DNA of 64,000 nt from Bombilactobacillus bombi (GTDB lineage Bacteria > Bacillota > Bacilli > Lactobacillales > Lactobacillaceae), in assembly GCF_964340835.1 (NCBI RefSeq), contig NZ_OZ204251.1; one strand, 5' to 3'. Under the pieces are notes generated by a model. It had not been told where the DNA came from, ran no database searches, and saw only the letters and a program-made list of their open reading frames with translations. A program made the translations under genes and the position numbers. Below are positions 16,687 through 24,260 of this stretch, piece after piece (the first letter of the stretch is position 1; every line of letters begins with the position of its first letter).

Positions 16687-17897
16687 TTTTCATCCTCTTT
16701 TCCAGTTGTCTTTTGAGACTTAATCATCATATTAGCTAACAAAAATACTATCCCAAAGACTGTCCATATTACTGCAGAAATTAACAAACCTGATTCTGGC
16801 GAATTATTTTTAAACATTTTTCCTAATGATTGGAAAACATAAGGTGCTAAAGTGCCTCCAATATTAATACCAAAAATGACAATTGATGTACTTAAAGTCA
16901 TGGAGCCTTTTGGTGAACTTAAAGCAAATAATTCTGTCATATGTGGGTTCATAATTCCCCAGAAAAATCCTGAAACTACAACACAAGTACCAATTAAGAA
17001 AGAATTATTTAGTACCAAAGTCAATCCTAAAGCAATACCTGCAATAGTAGCACTAATTGCTGTTGTATTTTTACCCCAAGCTTTATAAATATACTTATAT
17101 AACAAGCCAGAAACAATTGCAGCAATCGGCAATAAACTAAGAATAAAACTCCCTGTACTACTATCACCAATGTGATTATTAACAATATAACTTGGAATTT
17201 TTAAATTAATTCCCATATAGCTAACCTGCATAATTCCAAATAAAACAGCATATCCAATAATTGCCCAATTAGTCGTTTGTTTAATTTTCTGTTGATCAAC
17301 ATCTTCGGCAACCGTAACACTATAATTATCAAATTTTTTTGGAATCCAGAATAAAGTCATTGCCAATGGGATTAAAGCTAAGATAAAAACCCAATAGGCT
17401 GCATGCCAACTTATTTTAATAAGATAACCGGCTAAAAATAGCAAAATAGTACTTCCAATATTTATAAATGAATTTCGATAACCTAATAATTCGTTTGCTT
17501 TAACTTCATCATAAATATCAGTAATATAAGAAACACTTAGTGGTGTTAGCAATGAAATTCCTACACCAACCATAATTCGAGAAAATAAAATTAAACCGTA
17601 GCTTCCAGTAAATGCTGGTAAAACTCCACAAATAGCTGTTACTGCGAGTCCCAATAACGCTAATAACTTTTTCCCAGTTATTTTTTCAATAAAGCCGGCT
17701 AACAAAGGCACAAAAATTCCTGCCGCACTTGGAATTGTAACAATCAATTCAACAGTTGCAGTAGACATATTGGCAAAATGCTTTTCCATTAGTGGAATTG
17801 TCCCACTAATTGCGCCCGAAGTAGATAACACTAAAGAAATACCCATAATAGCAATCATGAGTTTCTTACTGTGCTGGACCATATCTTTTTCATCCAT
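16683..17897 (-). CDS. MFS transporter, putative fuco-oligosaccharide or sugar permease
   Basis: This 404-residue major facilitator has twelve predicted membrane segments and the MFS loop signature GFIEKITGKKLL after helix 2. It is the first gene of the operon with two fucosidase-type enzymes, both lacking signal peptides. It most likely imports the fucosylated substrate or a glycan fragment for cytoplasmic hydrolysis. The ATG at 17897 has GGGAG about 11 bases upstream. Its stop overlaps the next start (ATGA). Specificity is an inference from the operon. Drug-efflux MFS proteins look similar, so an export role is not excluded. Confidence 0.82.
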   Translation of the reverse strand: MDEKDMVQHSKKLMIAIMGISLVLSTSGAISGTIPLMEKHFANMSTATVELIVTIPSAAGIFVPLLAGFIEKITGKKLLALLGLAVTAICGVLPAFTGSYGLILFSRIMVGVGISLLTPLSVSYITDIYDEVKANELLGYRNSFINIGSTILLFLAGYLIKISWHAAYWVFILALIPLAMTLFWIPKKFDNYSVTVAEDVDQQKIKQTTNWAIIGYAVLFGIMQVSYMGINLKIPSYIVNNHIGDSSTGSFILSLLPIAAIVSGLLYKYIYKAWGKNTTAISATIAGIALGLTLVLNNSFLIGTCVVVSGFFWGIMNPHMTELFALSSPKGSMTLSTSIVIFGINIGGTLAPYVFQSLGKMFKNNSPESGLLISAVIWTVFGIVFLLANMMIKSQKTTGKEDEK

Positions 17898-18011
17898 AAA
17901 CTTTAATTCTCCCTATCCTTAAAGTAGTCATTAAGATTGCCATTACATTTATGTAGACAACCTAACTAAAATTAACTCTTTCATCTCCTTTCTATGGTCA
18001 ATTGCGTATAG

Positions 18012-18181
18012 TTAGCATAAATGCTAAGATAGATTCATAAAAGGACACAATAAATTAGTCATTATCCATTTAAACCTGCCCAGTTTAACGAGTTATGACT
18101 TATTTACTGCCTAAATTGCTAACAAATATATTATTGCGCATAAATGCTAAAAAATCAAGAGTAAATTAGCTAGTGTGCTAA
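18012..18181. promoter_or_regulatory. three 16-bp dyad sites between the fucose operon and the XRE/ImmA pair
   Basis: TTAGCATAAATGCTAA at 18012-18027 has perfect 7-bp arms. TGCGCATAAATGCTAA at 18135-18150 and TTAGCTAGTGTGCTAA at 18166-18181 are related, giving a shared pattern TTAGC-N6-GCTAA. The last two are 31 bp apart (three helical turns) and lie just upstream of the XRE gene. The first is nearer the MFS gene. This fits autoregulation by the XRE protein at 18211, and perhaps control of the fucose operon. Confidence 0.6.
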
Positions 18182-18210
18182 TTATATTTGTTGTTTTGGA
18201 GTAATATATT

Positions 18211-18555
18211 ATGACAACATTTGAAAAAATAAAAACACTAGCTAAGATGCAAGGACTATCTTTAACACAACTAAATGATAAAGCCGGCTTAGGAAAAAAT
18301 TCCATTTATCATTGGAAAACCAAACAGCCCAATATTGAAAATTTACAAAAAGTCGCTAAAATCTTGCATGTTTCTGTTGATCAACTTTTGGAACATGAAA
18401 ATAGTCCGTCTAATCAACCAGTTGCAATTGATATTACGCCAGCAATTAAAACAAGTGATACAATGCTTCTATCTTATGAAGGTAAAGAAATTCCAGCTGA
18501 AGAATTAGAAATGATTCGTAGAATTTTAGAAGGTGGGAAAAATAGTAATGAATAA
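18211..18555 (+). CDS. XRE-family repressor, ImmR-like
   Basis: This 114-residue regulator has an N-terminal XRE helix-turn-helix (residues 4-60, LSLTQLNDKAGLGKNSIYHWK) and a C-terminal tail of the kind seen in phage and ICE repressors (SYEGKEIPAEELEMIRRIL). The ATG at 18211 follows TTGGAG. Its end overlaps the ImmA-like metalloprotease by 8 bases. This matches ImmR-ImmA switches of mobile elements, where the protease cleaves the repressor to induce the element. Three dyad sites precede it. Confidence 0.86.
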   Translation: MTTFEKIKTLAKMQGLSLTQLNDKAGLGKNSIYHWKTKQPNIENLQKVAKILHVSVDQLLEHENSPSNQPVAIDITPAIKTSDTMLLSYEGKEIPAEELEMIRRILEGGKNSNE

Positions 18556-18943
18556 TGTAATTACTTATTTATTAAATTATGCATTCCAACATGAATTTGA
18601 TTATATTATTATGAATGATGCTCCAAGCATCTGGCCTTCGGTTGCTTGTCCCCAACGCAATTTAATGTTTATTAATCTAAATTGGGAAAATAAAACTGAA
18701 ATTCCCTTTCAATTAGCTCATGAAATTGGCCATATGTTAGAAGGAAATACTTGCTATATGTATAATGATTTTTATCGAATAAAAATACAATCCGAAAATC
18801 AAGCAAATTTACACGCAATTGATCTTTTAAGGCAGTATTGCCTAGATAATGATATATCTTTTGAAAGCGCGATTATTTTTGCTCAACAATTTGGTATTCC
18901 ATCTCATTTATATGAAATAGTTCAATATCGTTGGTATGCTTAA
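18548..18943 (+). CDS. ImmA/IrrE-family metallopeptidase
   Basis: This 131-residue zinc metallopeptidase of the ImmA/IrrE (COG2856) family has the zinc motif HEIGH at 58-62 (QLAHEIGHMLEG) and a downstream Glu-containing ENQANLHA segment supplying the third ligand. The start chosen, ATG 18548, overlaps the repressor gene by 8 bases and follows GGTGGGA. In mobile elements this partner cleaves the cognate XRE repressor. A degenerate copy of its N-terminus is at 21161. The gene is short for the family but retains the catalytic motif. Confidence 0.88.
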   Translation: MNNVITYLLNYAFQHEFDYIIMNDAPSIWPSVACPQRNLMFINLNWENKTEIPFQLAHEIGHMLEGNTCYMYNDFYRIKIQSENQANLHAIDLLRQYCLDNDISFESAIIFAQQFGIPSHLYEIVQYRWYA

Positions 18944-19028
18944 CAGCCGCAATTACTGAAATTTTATTTTACCTATAACCAAGTAATTGCTGTTATAATA
19001 GCTTTATCTACCAATGGGAGGAACTTAT

Positions 19029-19217
19029 ATGTTAACACTCTTCATTTTATTATTAGGATTTATCTGTTGGAAATCATTCAAATTCTCTTTTAAAATTTTA
19101 TTTCCGTTAATAATTGGTCTCTTGTTAGTTGGCTTGGCTTTTAAACTAATTTTATTCTTCACGCCAATTTTATTATTACTATTGCTTCTTTTGTTATTTA
19201 CTCGTCATAATGTTTAA
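19029..19217 (+). CDS. small hydrophobic membrane protein
   Basis: This 62-residue protein is almost wholly hydrophobic, with two or three membrane segments (residues 1-16, 24-40 and 40-57), and ends in a basic RHNV tail. The ATG at 19029 is preceded by GGGAGG at ideal spacing, and a strong terminator follows, so it is likely a real single gene. No function can be read from it. A small membrane protein next to an XRE/ImmA pair could be an accessory or holin-like factor of a former mobile element; that is speculation. Confidence 0.7.
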   Translation: MLTLFILLLGFICWKSFKFSFKILFPLIIGLLLVGLAFKLILFFTPILLLLLLLLLFTRHNV

Positions 19218-19238
19218 TTGTTTATAAAAATTTATCAT

Positions 19239-19292
19239 GATTACAAAATTCAATCATTAAGTTATGAGATTTGAATTTTGTAATCTTTTTTT
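19239..19292 (+). terminator. strong terminator after the small membrane gene
   Basis: Perfect 15-bp arms GATTACAAAATTCAA (19239-19253) and TTGAATTTTGTAATC (19271-19285) are followed by T7. Confidence 0.88.
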
Positions 19293-19365
19293 GACGTTTG
19301 TTAAAGTCTAAACGCTGTTTTTTGGCGAAAGTGATAAAATATTAGTGATACTGAAGGAGGAAATT

Positions 19366-20208
19366 ATGAAAATAAAAGATATTCATAAGATTGATACTTT
19401 TTTAAATGAGCAACCTGTAACATATGAAGATTTTCAAAAAATATCTGCTGAAAAATATCGTCATGTTGCTAGTTTTGCGTTATGGCCTCAAAATTATGAT
19501 GGTCATGATGCTGCCTTTTTAACAAAAGCTCGTTGTGAAAATGATAAAGATGGCAAAAGAAGTAGAACCTATTTCAATGATAATTTATCTGGAAACTTAC
19601 ATAAAAATGTGATTCTTTTAGGTTTGAATTTTGGTGCCCGGAGTGATAAAAAATACTCACTCGAAAATTTATTAAGACAAGATATGGTTAATCAATATCG
19701 CGGTAGAAGTGGCAGTGCATATCACGGTTATGGACCTATAAAATTCGATTATCTAGACGAACAAACTCACTATAATTTCAAAAAATTGATTTCTGGTGCA
19801 TATATGACTGATCTTTTCAAATGGGATAAAAATCAAATTAACAATTCCAACAATATTCCCAAACCAAATGGAATTTCTACCAAAACAGGAAATGAACTAA
19901 TGAAATATCTTAATAGCGATTTACCTAATGTACTAAATCAAAATATTATCGGATTAAAAGATGAATTAGAGACATTGGGTCTAGATACTGATAAACATTT
20001 TGTGGTTTTTTTACTAGGACGTAGTTTTGTTGCAAAAAAAGGCAACTATAGCATAATTGACAGACTAAAAGATGCTTTTCCCACAGCATATATTGGTGAC
20101 GATTTCCTATATCACTATAGTGCTCGATATTTTGATGAACAAAAATTCCAAAATCACAATATCCCGGTTTTTCAAAAATATGCTGAAAAAATTATAGATT
20201 GGTATTAG
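19366..20208 (+). CDS. uncharacterised protein, possible uracil-DNA-glycosylase-like fold
   Basis: This 280-residue cytoplasmic protein has no close family that I recognise. The order of short motifs recalls the uracil-DNA glycosylase superfamily: NVILLGLNFGAR (motif A-like loop), YMTDLFKW, then VVFLLGRSF and a late YHYSARYF resembling the HPS-containing loop. This is a weak structural guess. The N-terminal 60 residues are rich in charged and aromatic residues. The ATG at 19366 follows GGAGG, and it has its own promoter region and terminator. It lies between two mobile-element remnants, so a defence or phage-related role is possible. Confidence 0.7.
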   Translation: MKIKDIHKIDTFLNEQPVTYEDFQKISAEKYRHVASFALWPQNYDGHDAAFLTKARCENDKDGKRSRTYFNDNLSGNLHKNVILLGLNFGARSDKKYSLENLLRQDMVNQYRGRSGSAYHGYGPIKFDYLDEQTHYNFKKLISGAYMTDLFKWDKNQINNSNNIPKPNGISTKTGNELMKYLNSDLPNVLNQNIIGLKDELETLGLDTDKHFVVFLLGRSFVAKKGNYSIIDRLKDAFPTAYIGDDFLYHYSARYFDEQKFQNHNIPVFQKYAEKIIDWY

Positions 20209-20277
20209 TAGTTAGTGAATTTAGATATAATATAGCAAAGCAATCACTCTGTTATTATTACTAAGTCTTAATATAAT

Positions 20278-20319
20278 AAACCTTCCAGTTTGAATGACAT
20301 AATCTCAGCTGGAAGGTTT
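20278..20319 (+). terminator. terminator downstream of the 280-aa gene
   Basis: Arms AAACCTTCCAG and CTGGAAGGTTT, 20 bases apart, are followed by ATTTA. It lies 70 bases after the stop codon. A-rich sequence on the left also allows activity on minus. Confidence 0.75.
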
Positions 20320-20636
20320 ATTTACGTTATAAATAAAATATATTTAAAGACTGAATTAAAGTGCGTTGCTAAGGATCAAGTGAACCAACGATAGTTATCC
20401 AAATTAGAAAAATTCATTTTCTGTTTCCCTTTGCAGATGATTAGTATCCTTATCTTGATCTTGTTTAGTTAACTGGAATTTTAAAGACTAATTTTGAGTT
20501 AACCTAGTTTGTTTAATAAGTATTTGCTTTCGTCGATTGCAACGCTATCCAATCACAATACTTTTAATTGTTCATAATTCGTAATATTTTTACGTGGTAC
20601 AACCACTGAAATACAAGTACTAAATTACTTTATCTA
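20320..20636. other. non-coding stretch, nothing recognised
   Basis: About 320 bases are AT-rich, with no frame of useful length and no clear hairpin, repeat or promoter. It is probably decayed accessory DNA. Confidence 0.6.
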
Positions 20637-21074
20637 TTAAGATAACTCACCGGAAATCAAAACTTGAGCTTGATTAATAATTTCTTGTAACTTATTCAGC
20701 CATAAATCTTTGTTACTATTATCATAGGATTCAGTAAATTCCGGAATAATACTATTTAAATAGTCCTCCAATATTGGATTATCAGTAGCTAACGCATCAG
20801 TTTTATCTGCAAAGTAGTCTTGAATAGTAAAAACGTACACTGCTAAATCATGAGTTGTAAATGCATCTTTCAATATTTTGAATGCATCTTGTTCACTTTT
20901 TTCAATAAGAGTCCACTTCTTTCCTGGTTTTTGTTGCCGAATAATAGTAACAATTTCGTCTGTGTTTACTTCCTTAATCAATGTCATTTTATCATAATAC
21001 AATATTGGTCTAGAATTGCGTGTACCAATAAAAATGGTGTTATTTTTATATATTTTATGAAACTTTGAAATCAA
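20637..21074 (-). CDS. hypothetical protein near the left end of the integrated element
   Basis: This 145-residue soluble protein is rich in acidic residues toward its C-terminus, with no family I recognise and no membrane segment. The frame opens with TTG at 21074 and has no convincing ribosome site. An in-frame ATG at 20987 also lacks one. Its 5' side abuts the left copy of the direct repeat (21088-21141), so the gene may have lost its native start or promoter. Expression is doubtful, but the frame is long enough to have been coding. Confidence 0.5.
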   Translation of the reverse strand: MISKFHKIYKNNTIFIGTRNSRPILYYDKMTLIKEVNTDEIVTIIRQQKPGKKWTLIEKSEQDAFKILKDAFTTHDLAVYVFTIQDYFADKTDALATDNPILEDYLNSIIPEFTESYDNSNKDLWLNKLQEIINQAQVLISGELS

Positions 21075-21087
21075 ATATATAAAATTT

Positions 21088-21141
21088 AGATTGCTATTAT
21101 ATTAACAATCTGGAAGCTATAAACAAATATAAATATTAGTC
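21088..21141. repeat. left copy of an imperfect direct repeat matching DNA beside tRNA-Ser
   Basis: Positions 21106-21141 match 26397-26432 at 32 of 36 bases, all four differences being transitions. Similarity, weaker, extends left to 21088 over a degenerate copy of the tRNA terminator hairpin (AGATTG/CAATCT). It marks a likely left boundary of the integrated element. Confidence 0.65.
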
Positions 21142-21160
21142 TGATGAGGACGTAAGCATA

Positions 21161-21286
21161 ATGGATGACCTAATAACTTACTTATTAAATTATGATTTTG
21201 ACCATGGATATGGTTATGAAATTTTAAATGATGCAGAAAATAATTGACCATCTCTTGCTTACCCAGATCTTAATTTAATATTTTAA
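21161..21286 (+). pseudogene. degenerate N-terminal fragment of an ImmA-like gene
   Basis: Translation from ATG 21161 gives MDDLITYLLNYDFDHGYGYE followed by ILNDAENN, a TGA stop, then PSLAYPDLNLIF and TAA. This parallels the intact ImmA at 18548 (NNVITYLLNYAFQHEFDY, then NDAPSIWPSVACPQRNLMF). A Trp codon of the intact gene corresponds to the TGA. The copy ends before the HExxH region. A GATGAGGA ribosome-like site precedes the ATG. It ends next to the truncated terminase gene, at a deletion junction. Confidence 0.8.
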
Positions 21287-21630
21287 TTATGTATAAATAA
21301 GATTTGGTTAATAGAGGTTGTAGCAGATGAATAGTTGCAACCATATACCTGCATATAAGCCCAGGTTGCATTAAATCGTTGAAGATAGTAGCCAGCAAAT
21401 AGCTTGTATTCTGCTTTCAATTTATTACTATTAGGTGGTTTTTTTCTAGTTGCAACTTTTTTTCTTTTGGTTGCACCCTTTCGTGGTTTAGTTGCAACCT
21501 TTGGGTCCTTATTCCAATAACGAGCCTTCCATGATTTAACAGTGTTGAGAGATACTCCGTGCTTAGCTGCAATGTCTTTATATTTCATGCCTGCTAAATA
21601 GTCTTGCTTAGCTAGTTCTTGTTTTTTCAT
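21283..21630 (-). CDS. phage terminase small subunit, C-terminally truncated
   Basis: This about 115-residue protein matches phage terminase small subunits, which recognise DNA for packaging. The N-terminal helix-turn-helix (YKDIAAKHGVSLNTVKSWKARY) is followed by a basic linker (KPRKGATKRKKVATRKK) and the start of the central domain (FAGYYLQRFNATWAYMQVYG). The usual proteins continue for a further 50 or more residues. Here the frame ends abruptly in SINQILFIHN at the border with the ImmA pseudogene, so it is truncated. ATG 21630 is taken as start; GTG codons near GGAGG upstream are alternatives. Probably non-functional for packaging. Confidence 0.75.
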   Translation of the reverse strand: MKKQELAKQDYLAGMKYKDIAAKHGVSLNTVKSWKARYWNKDPKVATKPRKGATKRKKVATRKKPPNSNKLKAEYKLFAGYYLQRFNATWAYMQVYGCNYSSATTSINQILFIHN

Positions 21631-21659
21631 GCTACATATCACCACACCTCCAGTTTTGA

Positions 21660-21690
21660 GTACAAAAAAAGCACTCAATAATGAGTACTT
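21660..21690 (-). terminator. terminator of the excisionase-like gene, containing a repeated 17-mer
   Basis: Arms AAGCACTC and GAGTACTT (one wobble) have T7 on the minus strand. The 17-mer GTACAAAAAAAGCACTC (21660-21676) occurs identically at 22284-22300 in the next terminator. Confidence 0.65.
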
Positions 21691-21695
21691 ATAAA

Positions 21696-21905
21696 TTATT
21701 TTTTCCTTGGATCCTTTATACCAGTCACAGCTTCCATTGCTTCAGTAGTAACAACCCATGAAGTGCCAAATTTCCTAATACTGCCTTCAGGAAATTTGCT
21801 AGGGTTCTGCTTATATGAAAGTCTCACATAAGTGGAAGATTTACCCCAAATTCTCGCTGCTTCTTTAGAATCCATGATATCATCGCAATTTAAATTAATT
21901 TTCAT
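21696..21905 (-). CDS. excisionase/AlpA-like helix-turn-helix protein
   Basis: This 69-residue protein carries a MerR/excisionase-type winged helix (MDSKEAARIWGKSSTYVRLSY) followed by the wing IRKFGTSWVVT, as in small phage Xis-like or antitoxin DNA-binding proteins. The ATG at 21905 overlaps the stop of the tiny upstream gene in ATGA and has AGGGATG as ribosome site. It lies on the opposite strand to the integrase, over 3 kb away. A directionality-factor role is possible but not shown; many phage HTH proteins of this type lie beside terminase genes. Confidence 0.72.
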   Translation of the reverse strand: MKINLNCDDIMDSKEAARIWGKSSTYVRLSYKQNPSKFPEGSIRKFGTSWVVTTEAMEAVTGIKDPRKK

Positions 21906-22003
21906 TTTATCATCCCTGTAATGAAATGGATAACAGCTCCTGTTGCAATAGCTATGGAGATCATTAATAAATACTTACCTAGTTGCCCGTCAGTTTTTTT
22001 CAT
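21902..22003 (-). CDS. 33-residue membrane peptide coupled to the excisionase-like gene
   Basis: This very short frame from ATG 22003 starts with a polar segment (KKTDGQLGK) and continues as one hydrophobic membrane segment (LLMISIAIATGAVIHFITG). Its TGA overlaps the next ATG (ATGA), which argues for real, coupled translation. No strong ribosome site precedes it. The function is unknown; such single-span peptides are common in phage accessory regions. Confidence 0.5.
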   Translation of the reverse strand: MKKTDGQLGKYLLMISIAIATGAVIHFITGMIK

Positions 22004-22058
22004 GGTATATTGAGCGTATAGCAGCAATAAGCAAGGTTTCGGAACTTGCTTACCAAGC

Positions 22059-22202
22059 TCATTTGTGAAAAATTAGCTTATCTATTAACTTTATCAGTTC
22101 AGTTACTGGATAAGACCAAGCAGCAATTGCTCCGTACTTAGCAATTATTATGCTTGCTTCTCTCGCGGTGAGCTTTTTCTTTTTGCTATTTTTCTTGCTC
22201 AA
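22059..22202 (-). CDS. 47-residue basic protein, TTG start
   Basis: The start TTG at 22202 is preceded by a textbook GGAGGTGA site, which decides against the longer frame beginning at 22331. The product begins with a run of Lys and Ser (SKKNSKKKKL) and continues with an amphipathic or weakly hydrophobic stretch (IIIAKYGAIAAWSYP). It is probably a small phage-type DNA- or membrane-associated peptide; I do not recognise it. It lies between the terminator of the XRE-ImmA gene and the tiny membrane peptide. Confidence 0.6.
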   Translation of the reverse strand: MSKKNSKKKKLTAREASIIIAKYGAIAAWSYPVTELIKLIDKLIFHK

Positions 22203-22283
22203 TCCCTCACCTCCTTTGCAACTATCATTATAATACGCCGTCGTATTAAAAAGCAAGCATTTATTTATTTTTTGTAAATATGG

Positions 22284-22315
22284 GTACAAAAAAAGCACTC
22301 GTGTGAGTGCTTTTC
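22284..22315. terminator. terminator after the XRE-ImmA gene (bidirectional)
   Basis: Perfect 10-bp arms AAAAGCACTC and GAGTGCTTTT with a GTGT loop are flanked by A- and T-runs on both sides. It shares a 17-mer with the terminator at 21660. Confidence 0.85.
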
Positions 22316-22320
22316 TTTGT

Positions 22321-23490
22321 TTAAAATCCAATAATATTGTTGTAATAACTCGGTTTCTTAGTAACTAGTTTAGTTATTAAGTCTTCTGGCAAACAAAATA
22401 CATAACTTAAAAATTTGGGCTCAATACTAAAATTATTTAAGACATTAGAGAACGGTTCTATTTTTTTGTTATAAATTTCAAATAAAGCCATAATTTTGCC
22501 AGGCTTAGTAAGAGGCATTTTATCATCAAACGGTTCTTTATAAACATAGTGTTTTCGATATCTAGATGCGAAAAATCTACTATTTTCTTGTTTAGATAAA
22601 TATCCTAACTCATATGCCCTATAAGCTGCAGTTGCTAACGAAACATAATATTTTTGCTTAACTGGTATATATGCATCAGGATCACCTTTATGAATTACCA
22701 TTTTAATCCAAGACGAAACTTCATTTTGCGGTAGGAGAAAAGCGGAAGCAAATTCATTGGCTTCTTTTTCACACCTTAAAAATTCTTCTTTCTCTAAATT
22801 ATTCATATCCACATCATAATGTATTACCAAATGACCAAGCTCATGAGCTAGATCGAATATTCTTCTTACAAGTGTTGTGGAATTTCCTAAAACAATAAAA
22901 GGACAAATTAATCGATTATCATTATTTCTGCTCCAAACACTATAGGCATCAGCATATGATAATGCGTCACTTTCAATAACATATACTCCGTTTAATTCTA
23001 AATTATATAAAAGCTCACTATTACTTTTTATGCCTAACAAATTTCTAGTAATGTTAGCATATGATTCGATCTGATTTTTACTTAGATCAGAATTTTCTTG
23101 TTTATTATTTATACTATTAACTTCATCAATAGCAGTTAATAAAGGCGAAGCCTTTAAATTAAAAGAACTCTCGCAAAACTCTATAATAGATGAGGCAAGT
23201 TTGAGCTTAGTAGAGCCCTCCAAGGTTTTTTTTCTAACATCTCTATCCCTAGATCTGTAAGCTATATTTTTCTCTGGAATAGTATCTTTAACTGGTAACT
23301 TACTATAAAAAAAACTACTTTTAACCGCAAAATAAGCACTCATGTCTATAATATTCTTCATTTTAGGATTAAGAACTCCACGTTCATATTGACCTATAGT
23401 TTGTTCACTACAATTCAACTCTACAGCGAGACTTCTTCTAGACATGCCATGTAAATTACGAAGTAATTTTATATTCTCGCCATAAAACAT
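22321..23490 (-). CDS. XRE-ImmA fusion: HTH repressor with COG2856 metallopeptidase domain
   Basis: This 389-residue protein fuses an N-terminal XRE helix-turn-helix (residues 5-60, MSRRSLAVELNCSEQTIGQYE) to an ImmA/IrrE zinc peptidase domain. The zinc motif is HELGH (216-220, IFDLAHELGHLVIHY), with the third-ligand region EKEANEFASAFLLP (241-254). A 130-residue C-terminal helical extension follows. Start 23490 has GAGGAG. The longer frame from 23505 begins inside that site. It follows the 252-aa partner by 11 bp. COG2856-XRE fusions have been proposed as antitoxins or regulators cleaving a partner; that role here is inferred. Confidence 0.88.
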   Translation of the reverse strand: MFYGENIKLLRNLHGMSRRSLAVELNCSEQTIGQYERGVLNPKMKNIIDMSAYFAVKSSFFYSKLPVKDTIPEKNIAYRSRDRDVRKKTLEGSTKLKLASSIIEFCESSFNLKASPLLTAIDEVNSINNKQENSDLSKNQIESYANITRNLLGIKSNSELLYNLELNGVYVIESDALSYADAYSVWSRNNDNRLICPFIVLGNSTTLVRRIFDLAHELGHLVIHYDVDMNNLEKEEFLRCEKEANEFASAFLLPQNEVSSWIKMVIHKGDPDAYIPVKQKYYVSLATAAYRAYELGYLSKQENSRFFASRYRKHYVYKEPFDDKMPLTKPGKIMALFEIYNKKIEPFSNVLNNFSIEPKFLSYVFCLPEDLITKLVTKKPSYYNNIIGF

Positions 23491-23501
23491 TTTTACACTC
23501 C

Positions 23502-24260
23502 TCATTGTTGATCGTCATTTGGTACCTCATTATTTTTCTTAGGATCATTATATAAAGGACTATAATTTCTAACACTATAAAAAGAATTGGCATTACTTTC
23601 ATATCCTTTGGCATCTATTTCGGATACTTGATCGAGCAAATCTCTGGGAACTTCAATACTACTTGCTGAGTTTGCTTCACTTAAATCTTGTATTCTAATA
23701 CACTTTCCGTTATATGCTGCGTATACTTCTATACTTCCTATGTCTTTATCAGCGCCTATATTATAGGTAGCCAAATAAAAAACATCAGAGGAAACATTAA
23801 TATCAGAATTATTATTAATTTCTGGCTCAAACAGTTCAATTTGTCCATCAGAACTACTACTTGTTTCAATTTTTAAATCTTCAAAAAGAGATTTATTTGT
23901 TTTATTTGATAAAGATGATATATATCCATCACCTTCTTTTCCTACACTTTTAAAATTGCTTTCTTCATTAACGTAACTAATAGGTTTTTGTATAAAAGCT
24001 ATATTACCTGTAACGTAAACATTAAATTGCCACCCGTTCTTAAGTGTTTCCCTATTAACTTCAACGCCTGATTTGTTGCGTAACCTTTCTTCAATATTAT
24101 TATCTATATGATTACTTTTAGTCCATCTGTAACCGGTACTTATTTTTTTATTAGCGGACTTCTCCACTAATTCTTGTAAATACTCTACATATCCAATTCT
24201 TATGCCATCTACTACATTCTCTACTATGCTATCATTAATCTTTGGCTTTATTTCATTCAA
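23502..24260 (-). CDS. unrecognised 252-aa partner of the XRE-ImmA protein
   Basis: This soluble protein has no signal peptide or membrane segment and no family I recognise. The N-terminal ~110 residues are mixed-charge with aromatic clusters (STGYRWTKSNH, LKNGWQFNVYVTGN). A Ser/Asp/Glu-rich low-complexity stretch follows (about 112-150). The beta-rich C-terminal part (YLATYNIGADKDIGSIEVYA) ends in a hydrophilic Asn-rich tail. The start is TTG with AGGAAGTGA six bases upstream. It is the first gene of a two-gene operon with the XRE-ImmA gene, the toxin-like position. An inverted repeat overlaps its start. Toxin or phage-sensor activity is a hypothesis only. Confidence 0.75.
   Translation of the reverse strand: MNEIKPKINDSIVENVVDGIRIGYVEYLQELVEKSANKKISTGYRWTKSNHIDNNIEERLRNKSGVEVNRETLKNGWQFNVYVTGNIAFIQKPISYVNEESNFKSVGKEGDGYISSLSNKTNKSLFEDLKIETSSSSDGQIELFEPEINNNSDINVSSDVFYLATYNIGADKDIGSIEVYAAYNGKCIRIQDLSEANSASSIEVPRDLLDQVSEIDAKGYESNANSFYSVRNYSPLYNDPKKNNEVPNDDQQ

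Noticed and set aside
18211..20208. Extending the tRNA-Ser element leftward to include the intact XRE/ImmA pair
   Set aside because: The direct repeat ends at 21088 and no repeat copy was seen further left. A larger ancestral element remains possible but unsupported.
22203..22331. Longer N-terminus for the 47-residue gene
   Set aside because: The extension crosses the XRE-ImmA terminator and a GGAGGTGA site that clearly serves the TTG at 22202.
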